Shown in pieces: positions 1 to 13,900 of a DNA stretch of 64,000 nucleotides. Position 1 is the stretch's first letter. Every line of letters starts with the position of its first letter. This DNA comes from Osedax frankpressi. Taxonomy: Eukaryota; Annelida; Polychaeta; Sabellida; Siboglinidae. The translations under genes and the position numbers were made by a program. The stretch spans positions 25,507,033 to 25,571,032 of the forward strand of contig OZ038317.1 in the NCBI GenBank assembly GCA_964035775.1. The letters run 5' to 3'. The notes under the pieces were generated by a model. The model ran no database searches. It was not told where the DNA came from and was given only the letters and a program-made list of their open reading frames with translations.

Positions 1-1225
1 TATATATATATATATTTATATATTCCTGGTCAAAGAGATTCATGTTAAATAAGGGTCATTATTAATTGTTTTAATAAATATAATTACTATAATATTATAT
101 TAATACATTGTGATATGCTTATGAATCAAAGTTATTTCCATATATTAATAGAACACTTACATATCACATGAATCTATAAATAATTAATTCCACAGTTGAT
201 TAATTATTTCATAAAACTTTGGTGCATATTGATATACATTTATATAGTAAACATTTCTTTGATGGAATATAGCACATTATGGTATATAATTTATATTTGT
301 AACCTTCACTATACCTGTCAATATTTTAATATCTGATTATTATTATAGTTATTATAACTGGGTTGCAATATATCTAACGGATATTTAATTGCTTTAGATG
401 CATTTAACAATATATCGTGAATCTTATAAATATTCACAGTACTATTCTTATTATAATAGTCCAACCCCTAGATACCACCCCTAGATATAGTAATTAGTAC
501 GTTATATAAAACTGCATAATATAGATTTAAACGCATGTAGTGTTATAATACAACCTTTACTATTATGAAATTGAACCCTTTATGATTACATTATTGCAAA
601 TCTGTTGAATGTAATAAATAACAACAGTTTCTATACTGCTACAATGTTACGAGTTTATTGTATCGGTTTACTTTTAAATTAGTTTTAAATTACGTTTAAA
701 TTACGTTTAAATTACGTTTAATAGCCTTACTTTGAATTGCACTAACTGTGGGCAGTTATCATATGGATATTTCAACCGCTATTATTATTATGTCCACCTG
801 ACAACATTACCTATTTTATTAATGCTTTTATTACATACCATACTACATATCTTATACTACACCTTCTATTTAACTTACATAAACTATACCACCTTAGTAC
901 ATTACCATACCCTGCATGGTAATAAATACATAACTAACACCACCTATGCCATCTATATAACATATTCTATCTATACTACACCATCTCCTCTTATCCCCTT
1001 TCTAAAAACAGTCATTAATGATAGTTTAAATTTGATATTACATAAAAATAAAATAATTTAATATAAATTCTATTTTTTGTAATTTTTAAATATTCTTTAT
1101 TTTCAGTAAACAGAAATTCTAAAGAATGCATATCTCCTATTCTTTTGCTCAAATGTATTCTTAGTCTCCGGGCTATTGTGTAAGGTAGTTTGGCGGGTTC
1201 TAAGCTATGTAGGTCATATCACCTT
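1..1225. other. 5' flank of OSGIN copy A
   Basis: AT-rich sequence that is nearly identical to 9757-10968. A pyrimidine-rich acceptor ending TTTTCAG at 1106 suggests that a 5'UTR exon may begin at 1107. No coding exon is convincing here; the small open frame at about 732-1061 is AT-rich and has no protein-like composition. Confidence 0.6.
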
Positions 1226-4200
1226 ATGCCGCGCCTCCATCCTCACAGCCTTCGTAACGCCCGGCATAGGGTTACCCCATCTGGTGCTTACCAGAGTTTG
1301 CATGTCACGGATTCGGACTCTACAAACGCGATACTCTCGGAACAAACCGAGGTCGCCGTTTCCGCCATTGATTCAATCTACAAGCAAGTCGTCGTGATTG
1401 GTGAGTTAAAATATTGAAATTGTTGAGATTTAATTTTTTTAAATTAATAAAATATTAACATTTGAAGCTATGACTAAAATTTATAAAATATGATAATTCA
1501 AATTAATAACATAGACTTGCTCTCCAACTCGAATTCAGTATTATTTCCTTTCAAATCGACTAATACCCTTCCCACATTAATAACCCTATCTCTATTTATC
1601 TTTAATAGGAAATGGTCCATCTGGAATAAGTTTATCGTATATGCTGTCCGGTCATAAAGCCTTTGTTAAGCCTTCATCTCTTGCAAGACATTCAAATGAA
1701 ATTATCAAGGTAAACTTTATTGTCAACATTAATACTATTATTAATTCATTAATTATCTATATAAAATACCATTGGTTACAAGTGATTGGATTATTTCCAG
1801 TAGAGTAATGTATAGTGTTTATTTATACTTATAACATTTTATATTTTAGTTTAGATTTGGTGATTTTTTACATATTATATCATGAATTATTATTGTTCTT
1901 GAAATTTAATAATTATTAAATAAATAAATTTAAAATTTAGGTATAAATTATCAGTTATTGTGAATTTATAAAAAATAATAATTATTATATTAAGATATCA
2001 TTTTTTTTAGTTTCAATAATAAAATTATTCAAATTTGATGACATTAATTTTTTAATTTTATTAATGTTATAATTAACGTTATGTTATAAATTAGTGTATT
2101 TTTTAGAATCCTGTTGTTTATTAGTTGTTTATTATTTTAATTTAAAATATTAATTATATATATCTAAGTAATGTCATTAATACATTTATTGAATAACATA
2201 TTTATATAAATTAAATAGTTGTCATTTTACATGCGTTTTAGAATTTGTTCATATATTTAAACTAATCATGAAAATATTATTTAAAAATAAATGTCCAAAA
2301 ATATATAGAATAAATTACACATTTATCTAACATTGTTTATACATAAGTCATATTAAAATAATAAGTATATATACACATATTATTGCTGTTGGATCAAATA
2401 ACATCTGGTTATATTTGTAGAGTAGGTTCGACTATCTTTTAAATGATGGAGACGAAGTTTCATTACTTGATCAGGTTTTTAGTCGGAAAATATGTTTAAA
2501 ATTATATTATAATATAAATAGATGTTTTATTTATATATATTTACATGTATATATATATATTTATATATATATATATGTATATATATTTATATATGTATAT
2601 ATATTTATATATGTATATATGTAAATATATATATATATATGTGTGTATATATATTGATTGCATAATGTGTTGAATTAAAATTAAAAAAAGAACACAATTT
2701 CAACATTACAAACCTTCATCTTATCTAAGATCCCAAACACTTTTAAGGACCTCGGGGAGCTTTCCAACGGATTGGAGGGTCGCAGTAGGAATTGTATAGC
2801 ATTGCTCTATGATTTGCTTTCTCAACCCGACACTGATGTCGGTGGTTAGTACGTATTACGCAATAGCTGCCACCGAAGCTATGACATCGTCGTTATTGCA
2901 TCATCGATGATGTAACGATGAGTCGTTGCTATTGTAGCTAATATGAACGAGGACCTTATTGACCTTATTGACCTTATTGACCTTATTAATGTATTGCGAA
3001 TTGCTGCATAATCGCTATATCTCTATTCCAATCAATTTTGCTATCGCTGCAGGCTCCTTCGATGAAGGAGTTTTATCGTGGAGACGGGAAGGAAAACCTA
3101 TTGATCACGTAGTGCTAGGCAGGTCCGAAGTTGGTGGAGCTTGGCAGGTTTAGTTTTAGCCTAAGTTACTCCTGTAATAACATTCATCAGCTATATTAGT
3201 TGCGCTTTGGGACCGTAATACTTAGTAATTGGTTGGTATGAAATTGCAATATCTACTTTTAATTAAGAAGTACTTTGTGAAAAAGTTTTCTTCGTGAAAT
3301 GTATTCCAGCTGGATACAACTTTACCAAATTACATTATTGACAATATCAATACTAATACGATTCCCTTGATCCTAACTCCATTCCAACTCCATTCCAACT
3401 CCATTACAACTCCATTCCAAACCCCACTATCGGACTAACTTGATTTGAATCCAAAAACTTTCCTTATTTATTCATGAGGTTAAGATAGATAGTGAAGTGT
3501 GTTATTACATAATATTAAATAACTTCCACTACCATATTACTAAGAATACTCAAACCCTCTCTCTCTAATCTCACCGCATTTATACCTCAACTCCACCCAA
3601 ACCCTGCCCTAACCCTGCCCTAACCCCGCCCTAACATCAGCCCCCATCTAATCCAACCCTACTTCGATATTACCTCATCTTTAGTCAATGGATCAAGTTC
3701 AAATGCAGACTTTGAGTTTAGGAAAATGGATGCAGTTGCCTGGATACTCTTTTCACGAATGGTCTCGGGACCACTTCACCAACGGGTTAGTTGCTGAACT
3801 CCAATGTTAGACACCGTTTCATTCCACTCAAACACCCTAACACCATATACGTACTCATGCATCCCGTGCAGCGCCCCCATAACATATATCTAACCTCGCC
3901 CTAACCCCGCCCAAACCCCCTACCTAACCCCGCCCAAACCCCCTACCTAACCCCCGCCCTAACCCCCACCCAAACCCCGCCCTAACCCCCGCCCTAACTC
4001 CCGCCCTAACCCCCGCCCTAACCCCCACCCTAACCCCCTCCCTAACCCCCGCCCTAACCCCCGCCCTAACCCTGCCCTAACCCCCGCCCTAACCCCCGCC
4101 CTAACCCCCACCCAAACCCCCACCCTAACCTCAGCCCTAACCCCTCCCTAATCCCGCCCTAACCCCACCTCCCCCATCCCCAAAAAGCACCAGTACACCT

Positions 4201-5308
4201 CCCGTCAGTGCTGGCCGCATAAGTATGAAAGACGTTCGTGATTACTACGTTGATTACGTTTACTCACGTCCCCTGTCTTCACTCGAGTCTTCACTCGAGT
4301 CCTCACTCGAGTCCTCACTCGAGTCTTCACTCGAGTCCACTAGTTACAGTTCAGGGATCTCAGATGCTACTTTGGCTGCAAACTTCAGAATCAGGACCGA
4401 AGTACATGCGGTCAGACGTATTGAAAACAACCACAACTACAACTGGCAGGTTATATCTTATATAACATCTTATATAACATCTTATATAACATGTTATATA
4501 ACATCTTTTATAAACTATTTTAGTTAAACGCAATTTATAATATTTTAATTTATTTTAAAAATTTGTATTTATATAAATTACATTAAATATATAAATATAT
4601 ATATTAAATATGTTAGATTAATTATCTTTATTATATGATTATCATTTTTTTAAATCTGTCATTGTTTAATATAATTATGGTTTTATTCACAAATACTTCA
4701 GGTAGAAGGAACAGAAACTACAGATTGTGGCGAAACCAAACCATTCCACTATTTTTGCAAATCTGTTGTCGTAGCAACAGGTATTTTCGACCAATCTAAT
4801 CATTTAAACGTTATTGGCGAAAATAATGATTATGTCTACCATTCGATGAAGGTTAATTAAAGTTAATTTGAATTCAGGCCAAATTCTGTAATGTTCTGTA
4901 ATTTAAATTCATTTATTTTGTTTCAATAAAAAGTAATTATAATCGCTATTTCTTTAGAATATCTCCCATAGTAGTAATAGGACTCACTTGTAGTAATAGG
5001 ACTCACTTGTAGTAATAGGACTCACTTGTAGTAATTGGACTCACTTGTAGTAATTGGACTCTAAATTTGATGTTATTCCCTAAGGAATTGGATCTCTCAC
5101 TTCGTCGTGGTCTAGTGAATAACTCTCTACCTCTTCTGGTGGTTGGTGCCGGGTTATCGGCAGCTGACGGCGTACTGTTGTCGAGGCGTTACGGATTACG
5201 AGTGTTACACGCTATGCGAAGGAGACAGGATGACCCCAGACTTGTCCTCGGCACTCTTCCTCCCAGTCAATATCCCGAGTATAGCGGAGTTCACCGCTTA
5301 ATCACCAG
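1226..5308 (+). CDS. OSGIN: OSGIN-like gene, copy A: exons 1-9 only (3' part missing)
   Basis: Near-identical twin of copy B. Exons: 1226-1400, 1609-1709, 2421-2474, 2730-2844, 3053-3147, 3685-3785, 4224-4449, 4702-4851, 5085-5308; all junctions are GT..AG and in phase. Seen: the FAD-type motif GNGPSG across exons 1-2, HVVLGRSEVGGAWQ in exon 5, ATGIFD in exon 8 and the second dinucleotide motif GAGLSAAD in exon 9. Known: OSGIN1/2 are FMO-like flavoproteins linked to oxidative stress and growth control. Exon 9 ends in phase 2 at a 17-bp repeat array that runs into the 200-N gap. Exons 10-12 found in copy B do not occur between here and copy B. Coding differences from copy B are few: an extra SSLE repeat in exon 7, His for Asn near the end of exon 7, Val for Leu in exon 9. 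Start: first ATG after an in-frame TAA at 1181; an acceptor-like site at 1291 makes the N-terminus uncertain. Either a truncated duplicate or an allelic copy. Confidence 0.85.
2521..2660. repeat. AT-rich dinucleotide repeat, OSGIN copy A intron 3
   Basis: Long TA/TATATATT run with TGTATA interruptions; an almost exact twin lies at 12264-12400 in copy B. Confidence 0.85.
2951..2987. repeat. 9-bp repeat GACCTTATT in intron 4
   Basis: Four tandem copies of GACCTTATT about 65 nt upstream of exon 5; the same four copies occur in copy B at about 12695-12731. Confidence 0.8.
3595..4172. repeat. Telomere-like CCCTAA-rich minisatellite flanking exon 6, copy A
   Basis: Degenerate tandem repeat of about 12 bp (CCCGCCCTAACC and variants) that contains the vertebrate-type telomere hexamer CCCTAA. 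A short block lies before exon 6 (3595-3660) and a long one after it (3890-4172). The repeat is C-rich on the coding strand; the other strand has many G runs. The variable spacers CCG/CCA/C show it is not true telomere sequence. Confidence 0.85.
4261..4341 (+). repeat. Coding 12-bp repeat (SSLE) in OSGIN copy A exon 7
   Basis: The unit TCTTCACTCGAG (second base pair of serines also as TCC) repeats in frame and encodes Ser-Ser-Leu-Glu. Copy A has five units, copy B four (14087-14139). It lies between the YYVDYVYSRP block and the SYSSGISDATL block, a place where OSGIN proteins vary in length. Confidence 0.9.
4451..4512. repeat. 12-bp repeat TTATATAACATC in intron 7, copy A
   Basis: About five tandem units starting directly after the exon 7 donor. 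Copy B has about eight units at 14268-14370, partly in the form TTTTATAACATC. Confidence 0.8.
4969..5060. repeat. 19-bp repeat upstream of OSGIN exon 9, copy A
   Basis: Nearly five units of GTAGTAATAGGACTCACTT (later units have AATTGG) ending about 25 nt before exon 9. Copy B has one unit fewer at 14777-14848. Confidence 0.85.
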
Positions 5309-5310
5309 GT

Positions 5311-8300
5311 TTACAGTTACTCCTGTCTTACAGTTAGTCATGTCTTACAGTTACTCCTGTCTTACAGTTAGTCATGTCTTACAGTTACTCCTGTCTTACA
5401 GTTACTCCTGTCTTACAGTTACTCCTGTCTTACAGTTAGTCATGTCTTACAGTTACTCCTGTCTTACAGTTACTCCTGTCTTACAGTTACTCCTGTCTTA
5501 CAGTTACTCCTGTCTTACAGTTACTCCTGTCTTACAGTTACTCCTGTCTTACAGTTACTCCTGTCTTACAGTTACTCCTGTCTTACAGTTACTCCTGTCT
5601 TACAGTTACTCCTGTCTTACAGTTACTCCTGTCTTACAGTTACTCCTGTCTTACAGTTACTCCTGTCTTACAGTTACTCATGTCTTACAATTACTCCTGT
5701 CTTACAGTTACTCCTGTCTTACAGTTAGTCATGTCTTACAGTTACTCCTGTCTTACAGTTACTCCTGTCTTACAGTTACTCCTGTCTTACAGTTACTCCT
5801 GTCTTACAGTTACTCCTGTCTTACAGTTACTCCTGTCTTACAGTTAGTCATGTCTTACAGTTACTCCTGTCTTACAGTTACTCCTGTCTTACAGTTACTC
5901 CTGTCTTACAGTTAGTCATGTCTTACAGTTACTCATGTCTTACAGTTAGTCCTGTCTTACAGTTAGTCATGTCTTACAGTTACTCCTGTCTTACAGTTAC
6001 TCCTGTCTTACAGTTACTCCTGTCTTACAGTTACTCCTGTCTTACAGTTACTCCTGTCTTACAGTTACTCGTGTCTTACAGTTAGTCATGTCTTACAGTT
6101 ACTCCTGTCTTACAGTTACTCCTGTCTTACAGTTACTCCTGTCTTACAGTTACTCCTGTCTTACAGTTACTCCTGTCTTACAGTTACTCCTGTCTTACAG
6201 TTACTCCTGTCTTACAGTTACTCCTGTCTTACAATTACTCCTGTCTTACAGTTACTCCTGTCTTACAGTTACTCCTGTCTTACAGTTACTCCTGTCTTAC
6301 AGTTAATCATGTCTTACAGTTACTCCTGTCTTACAGTTACTACTGTCTTACAGTTACTCCTGTCTTACAGTTACTCCTGTCTTACAGTTACTCCTGTCTT
6401 ACAGTTACTCCTGTCTTACAATTACTCCTGTCTTACAGTTACTCCTGTCTTACAGTTACTCCTGTCTTACAGTTACTCCTGTCTTACAGTTACTCGTGTC
6501 TTACAGTTAGTCATGTCTTACAGTTACTCCTGTCTTACAGTTACTCCTGTCTTACAGTTACTCCTGTCTTACAGTTACTCCTGTCTTACAGTTACTCCTG
6601 TCTTACAATTACTCCTGTCTTACAGTTACTCCTGTCTTACAGTTACTCCTGTCTTACAGTTACTCCTGTCTTACAGTTAATCATGTCTTACAGTTACTCC
6701 TGTCTTACAGTTACTACTGTCTTACAGTTACTCTTGTCTTACAGTTACTCCTGTCTTACAGTTACTCCTGTCTTACAGTTACTCCTGTCTTACAGTTACT
6801 CCTGTCTTACAGTTACTCCTGTCTTACAGTTACTACTGTCTTAAAGTTACTCTTGTCTTACAGTTACTCCTGTCTTACAGTTACTCATGTCTTACAGTTA
6901 GTCCTGTCTTACAGTTACTCCTGTCTTACAGTTACTCCTGTCTTACAGTTACTCCTGTCTTACAGTTACTCCTGTCTTACAGTTACTCCTGTCTTACAGT
7001 TACTCCTGTCTTACAGTTACTCCTGTCTTACAGTTACTCCTGTCTTACAGTTACTCCTGTCTTACAGTTACTCCTGTCTTACAGTTACTCATGTCTTACA
7101 ATTACTCCTGTCTTACAGTTACTCCTGTCTTACAGTTAGTCATGTCTTACAGTTACTCCTGTCTTACAGTTACTCCTGTCTTACAGTTACTCCTGTCTTA
7201 CAGTTACTCCTGTCTTACAGTTACTCCTGTCTTACAGTTACTCCTGTCTTACAGTTAGTCATGTCTTACAGTTACTCCTGTCTTACAGTTACTCCTGTCT
7301 TACAGTTACTCCTGTCTTACAGTTAGTCATGTCTTACAGTTACTCATGTCTTACAGTTAGTCCTGTCTTACAGTTAGTCATGTCTTACAGTTACTCCTGT
7401 CTTACAGTTACTCCTGTCTTACAGTTACTCCTGTCTTACAGTTACTCCTGTCTTACAGTTACTCCTGTCTTACAGTTACTCGTGTCTTACAGTTAGTCAT
7501 GTCTTACAGTTACTCCTGTCTTACAGTTACTCCTGTCTTACAGTTACTCCTGTCTTACAGTTACTCCTGTCTTACAGTTACTCCTGTCTTACAGTTACTC
7601 CTGTCTTACAATTACTCCTGTCTTACAGTTACTCCTGTCTTACAGTTACTCCTGTCTTACAGTTACTCGTGTCTTACAGTTAGTCATGTCTTACAGTTAC
7701 TCCTGTCTTACAGTTACTCCTGTCTTACAGTTACTCATGTCTTACAGTTACTCATGTCTTACAGTTACTCCTGTCTTACAGTTACTCCTGTCTTACAGTT
7801 ACTCCTGTCTTACAGTTACTCCTGTCTTACAGTTACTCCTGTCTTACAGTTACTACTGTCTTAAAGTTACTCTTGTCTTACAGTTACTCCTGTCTTACAG
7901 TTACTCATGTCTTACAGTTAGTCCTGTCTTACAGTTACTCCTGTCTTACAGTTACTCCTGTCTTACAGTTAGTCCTGTCTTACAGTTACTCATGTCTTAC
8001 AGTTACTCCTGTCTTACAGTTACTCCTGTCTTACAGTTACTCCTGTCTTACAGTTACTCCTGTCTTACAGTTACTCCTGTCTTACAGTTACTCGTGTCTT
8101 ACAGTTAGTCATGTCTTACAGTTACTCCTGTCTTACAGTTACTCCTGTCTTACAGTTACTCCTGTCTTACAGTTACTCCTGTCTTACAGTTACTCCTGTC
8201 TTACAATTACTCCTGTCTTACAGTTACTCCTGTCTTACAGTTACTCCTGTCTTACAGTTACTCCTGTCTTACAGTTAATCATGTCTTACAGTTACTCCTG

Positions 8301-8452
8301 TCTTACAGTTACTACTGTCTTACAGTTACTCCTGTCTTACAGTTACTCCTGTCTTACAGTTACTCCTGTCTTACAGTTACTCCTGTCTTACAATTACTCC
8401 TGTCTTACAGTTACTCCTGTCTTACAGTTACTCCTGTCTTACAGTTACTCCT
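5311..8452. repeat. 17-bp minisatellite in intron 9 of OSGIN copy A, about 185 units
   Basis: Unit TTACAGTTACTCCTGTC, starting two bases after the exon 9 donor and running into the assembly gap. Common variants carry TTAGTCATG. Long open frames across it (repeating SYSCLTVTPVLQLL) are by-products of a repeat that lacks stops in some frames, not genes. Each unit contains a pyrimidine-rich stretch followed by ACAG, which resembles a 3' splice site. Marker variants (for example a unit with CTTAAAG at about 6842 and 7861) recur about 60 units apart, so larger blocks have been duplicated. Confidence 0.97.
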
Positions 8453-8652
8453 NNNNNNNNNNNNNNNNNNNNNNNNNNNNNNNNNNNNNNNNNNNNNNNN
8501 NNNNNNNNNNNNNNNNNNNNNNNNNNNNNNNNNNNNNNNNNNNNNNNNNNNNNNNNNNNNNNNNNNNNNNNNNNNNNNNNNNNNNNNNNNNNNNNNNNNN
8601 NNNNNNNNNNNNNNNNNNNNNNNNNNNNNNNNNNNNNNNNNNNNNNNNNNNN
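8453..8652. other. Assembly gap of 200 N
   Basis: Exactly 200 unknown bases inside or at the end of the 17-bp array of OSGIN copy A. The second gap in the window is also exactly 200 N, so the length is a placeholder. Confidence 0.99.
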
Positions 8653-9756
<1,104 letters not shown>

Positions 9757-10968
9757 ATATTTATATATTCCTGGTCAAAGAGATTCATGTTAAATAAGGG
9801 TCATTATTAATTGTTTTAATACATATAATTACTATAATATTATATTAATACATTGTGATATGCTTATGAATCAAAGTTATTTACATATATTAATAGAACA
9901 CTTACATATCACATGAATCTATAAATAATTAATTCCACAGTTGATTAATTATTTCATAAAACTTTGGTGCATATTGATATACATTTATATAGTAAACATT
10001 TCTTTGATGGAATATAGCACATTATGGTATATAATTTATATTTGTAACCTTCACTATACCTGTCAATATTTTAATATCTGATTATTATTATAGTTATTAT
10101 AACTGGGTTGCAATATATCTAACGGATATTTAATTGCTTTAGATGCATTTAACAATATATCGTGAATCTTATAAATATTCACAGTACTATTCTTATTATA
10201 ATAGTCCAACCCCTAGATACCACCCCTAGTTCAAGATATAGTAATTAGTACGTTATATAAAACTGCATAATATAGATTTAAACGCATGTAGTGTTATAAT
10301 ACAACCTTTACTATTATGAAATTGAACCCTTTATGATTACATTATTGCAAATCTGTTGAATGTAATAAATAACAACAGTTTCTATACTGCTACAATGTTA
10401 CGAGTTTATTGTATCGGTTTACTTTTAAATTAGTTTTAAATTACGTTTAAATTACGTTTAATAGCCTTACTTTGAATTGCACTAACTGTGGGCAGTTATC
10501 ATATGGATATTTCAACCGCTATTATTATTATGTCCACCTGACAACATTACCTATTTTATTAATGCTTTTATTACATACCATACTACATATCTTATACTAC
10601 ACCTTCTATTTAACTTACATAAACTATACCACCTTAGTACATTACCATACCCTGCATGGTAATAAATACATAACTAACACTACCTATGCCATCTATATAA
10701 CATATTCTATCTATACTACACCATCTCCTCTTATCCCCTTTCTAAAAACAGTCATTAATGATAGTTTAAATTTGATATTACATAAAAATAAAATAATTTA
10801 ATATAAATTCTATTTTTTGTAATTTTTAAATATTCATTATTTTCAGACGTAAACAGAAATTCTAAAGAATGCATATCTCCTTTTCTTTTGCTCAAATGTA
10901 TTCTTAGTCTCCGGGCTATTGTGTAAGGTAGTTTGGCGGGTTCTAAGCTATGTAGGTCCTATCACCTT

Positions 10969-13900
10969 ATGCCGCGCCTCCATCCTCATAGCCTACGTAA
11001 CGCCCGGCATAGGGTTACCCCATCTGGTGCCTACCAGAGTTTGCATGTCACGGATTCGGACTCTACAAACGCGATACTCTCGGAACAAACCGAAGTCGCC
11101 GTCTCCGCCATTGATTCAATCTACAAACAAGTCGTCGTGATTGGTGAGTTAAAATATTGAAATTGTTGAGAATTAATTTTTTTAAATTAATAAAATATTA
11201 ACATTTGAAGCTATGACTAAAATTTATAAAATATGATAATTCAAATTAATAACATACGACTTGCTCTCCAACTCGAATTCAGTATTATTTCCTTTCAAAT
11301 CGACTAATACCCTTCCCACTTTAATAACCCTATCTCTATTTATCTTTAATAGGAAATGGTCCATCTGGAATAAGTTTATCGTATATGCTCTCCGGTCATA
11401 AAGCCTTTGTTAAGCCTTCATCTCTTGCAAGACATTCAAATGAAATTATCAAGGTAAACTTTATTGTCAACATTAATACTATTATTAATTCATTAATTAT
11501 CTATATAAAATACCATTGGTTACAAGAGATTGGATTATTTCCAGTAGAGTAATGTGTAGTGTATATTTATACTTATAACATTTTATATTTAAGTTTAGAT
11601 TTAGTGATTTTTTACATATTATATCATGAATTATTATTGTTCTTGAAATTTAATAATTATTAAATAAATAAATTTAAAATTTAGGTATAAATTATCAGTT
11701 ATTGTGAATTTATAAAAAATAATAATTATTATGTTAAGATATCATTTTTTTTAGTTTCAATAATAAAATTTATACAAATTTGATGACATTAATTTTTTAA
11801 TTTTATTAATTTACAATTAACGTTACATTATAAATTAGTGTATTTTTTAGAATCCTGTTGTTTATTAGTTGTTTATTATTTTAATTTAAAATATTAATTA
11901 TATATATCCAAGTAATGTCATTAATACATTTATTGAATAACATATTTATATAAATTAAATAGTTTTCATTTTACATGCGTTTTATAATTTGTTCATATAT
12001 TTAAACTAATCATGAAAATATTATTTAAAAATAAATGTCCAAAAATATATAGAAAAAATTACACATTTATCTAACATTGTTTATACATAAGTTATATTAA
12101 AATAATAAGTATATATACACATATGATTGCTGTTGGATCAAATAACATCTGGTTATATTTGTAGAGTAGGTTCGACTACCTTTTAAATGATGGAGATGAA
12201 GTTTCATTACTTGATCAGGTTTTTAGTCGGAAAATATGTTTAAAATTATATTATAATATAAATAGATGTTTTATTTATATATATTTACATGTATATATAT
12301 ATATTTATATATATATATATGTATATATATTTATATATGTATATATATTTATATATGTATATATGTAAATATATATATATATATGTGTGTATATATATTG
12401 ATTGCATAATGTGTTGAATTAAAATTAAAAAAAGAACACAATTTCAACATTACAAACCTTCATCTTATCTAAGATCCCAAACACTTTTAAGGACCTCGGG
12501 GAGCTTTCCAACGGATTGGAGGGTCGCAGTAGGAATTGTATAGCATTGCTCTATGATTTGCTTTCTCAACCCGACACTGATGTCGGTGGTTAGTACGTAT
12601 TACGCAATAACTGCTACCGAAGCTATGACATCGTCGTTATTGCATCGTCGATGATGTAACGATGAGTCGTTGCTATTGTAGCTAATATGAACGAGGACCT
12701 TATTGACCTTATTGACCTTATTGACCTTATTAATGTATTGCGAATTGCTGCATAATCGCTATATCTCTAGTCCAATCAATTTTGCTATCGCTGCAGGCTC
12801 CTTCGATGAAGGAGTTTTATCGTGGAGACGTGAAGGAAAACCTATTGATCACGTAGTGCTAGGAAGGTCCGAAGTTGGTGGAGCTTGGCAGGTTTAGTTT
12901 TAGCCTAAGTTACTCCTGTAATAACATTCATCAGCTATATTAGTTGCGCTTTGGGACCGTAATACTTAGTAATTGGTTGGTATGAAATTGCAATATCTAC
13001 TTTTAATTAAGAAGTACTCTGTGAAAAAGTGTTCTTCGTGAAATGTATTCCAGCTGGATACAACTTTACCAAATTACATTATTGACAATATCAATACTAA
13101 TACGATTCCCTTGATCCCAACTCCATTCCAACTCCATTCCAACTCCATTCCAAACCCCACTGTCGGACTAATTTGATTTGAATCCAAAAACTTTCCATAT
13201 TTATTCATGAGGTTAAGATAAATAGTGAAGTGTGTTATGTTATTACATAATATTAAATAACTTCCACAACCATATTACTAAGAATACTCAAACCCTCTCT
13301 CTCTAATCTCACCGCATTTATACCTCAACTCCACCCAAACCCTGCCCTAACCCTGCCCTAACATCAGCCCCCATCTAATCCAACCCTACCTCGATATTAC
13401 CTCATCTTTAGTCGATGGATCAAGTTCAAATGCAGACTTTGAGTTTAGGAAAATGGATGCAGTTGCCTGGATACTCTTTTCACGAATGGTCTCGGGACCA
13501 CTTCACCAACGGGTTATTAGCTAAACTCCGATGTTAGACACCGTTTTATTCCACTTAAACACCCTAACACCATATCCATACTCGTGCATACCGTGCAGCG
13601 CCCCCAAAACATATATCTAACCCCGCCTTAACCCCGCCCCCTACCTAACCCCGCCCTAACCCCCACCCTAATCCCCGCCCTAACCCCGACCCTAACACCC
13701 GCCGTAACTCCCGCCCTAACCCCGCCCTAACCTCACCCTAACCCCGCCCAAACTCCTTACCTAACCCCCGCCCTAACCCCTACCCTAATCCCCGCCCTAA
13801 CTCCCGCCCTAACCCCCACCCTAACCCCCGCCCTAACCCCACCCTAACCCCTGCCCATAACCCCACCCTAACCCCTGCCCTAACCCCCGCACTAACCCCT

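Noticed and set aside
732-1061. 109-codon frame repeated at 10472-10801
   Set aside because: Present in both copies only because the whole region is duplicated; AT-rich Tyr/Thr/Ile/Leu composition and no splice or homology support.
3890-4172. True telomere or interstitial telomere
   Set aside because: The CCCTAA hexamer is separated by variable CCG/CCA spacers and never repeats as pure CCCTAA.
5311-8452. Long frames of repeated SYSCLTVTPVLQLL
   Set aside because: Open only because the 17-bp unit lacks stops in some frames; the exon before ends at a proper donor.
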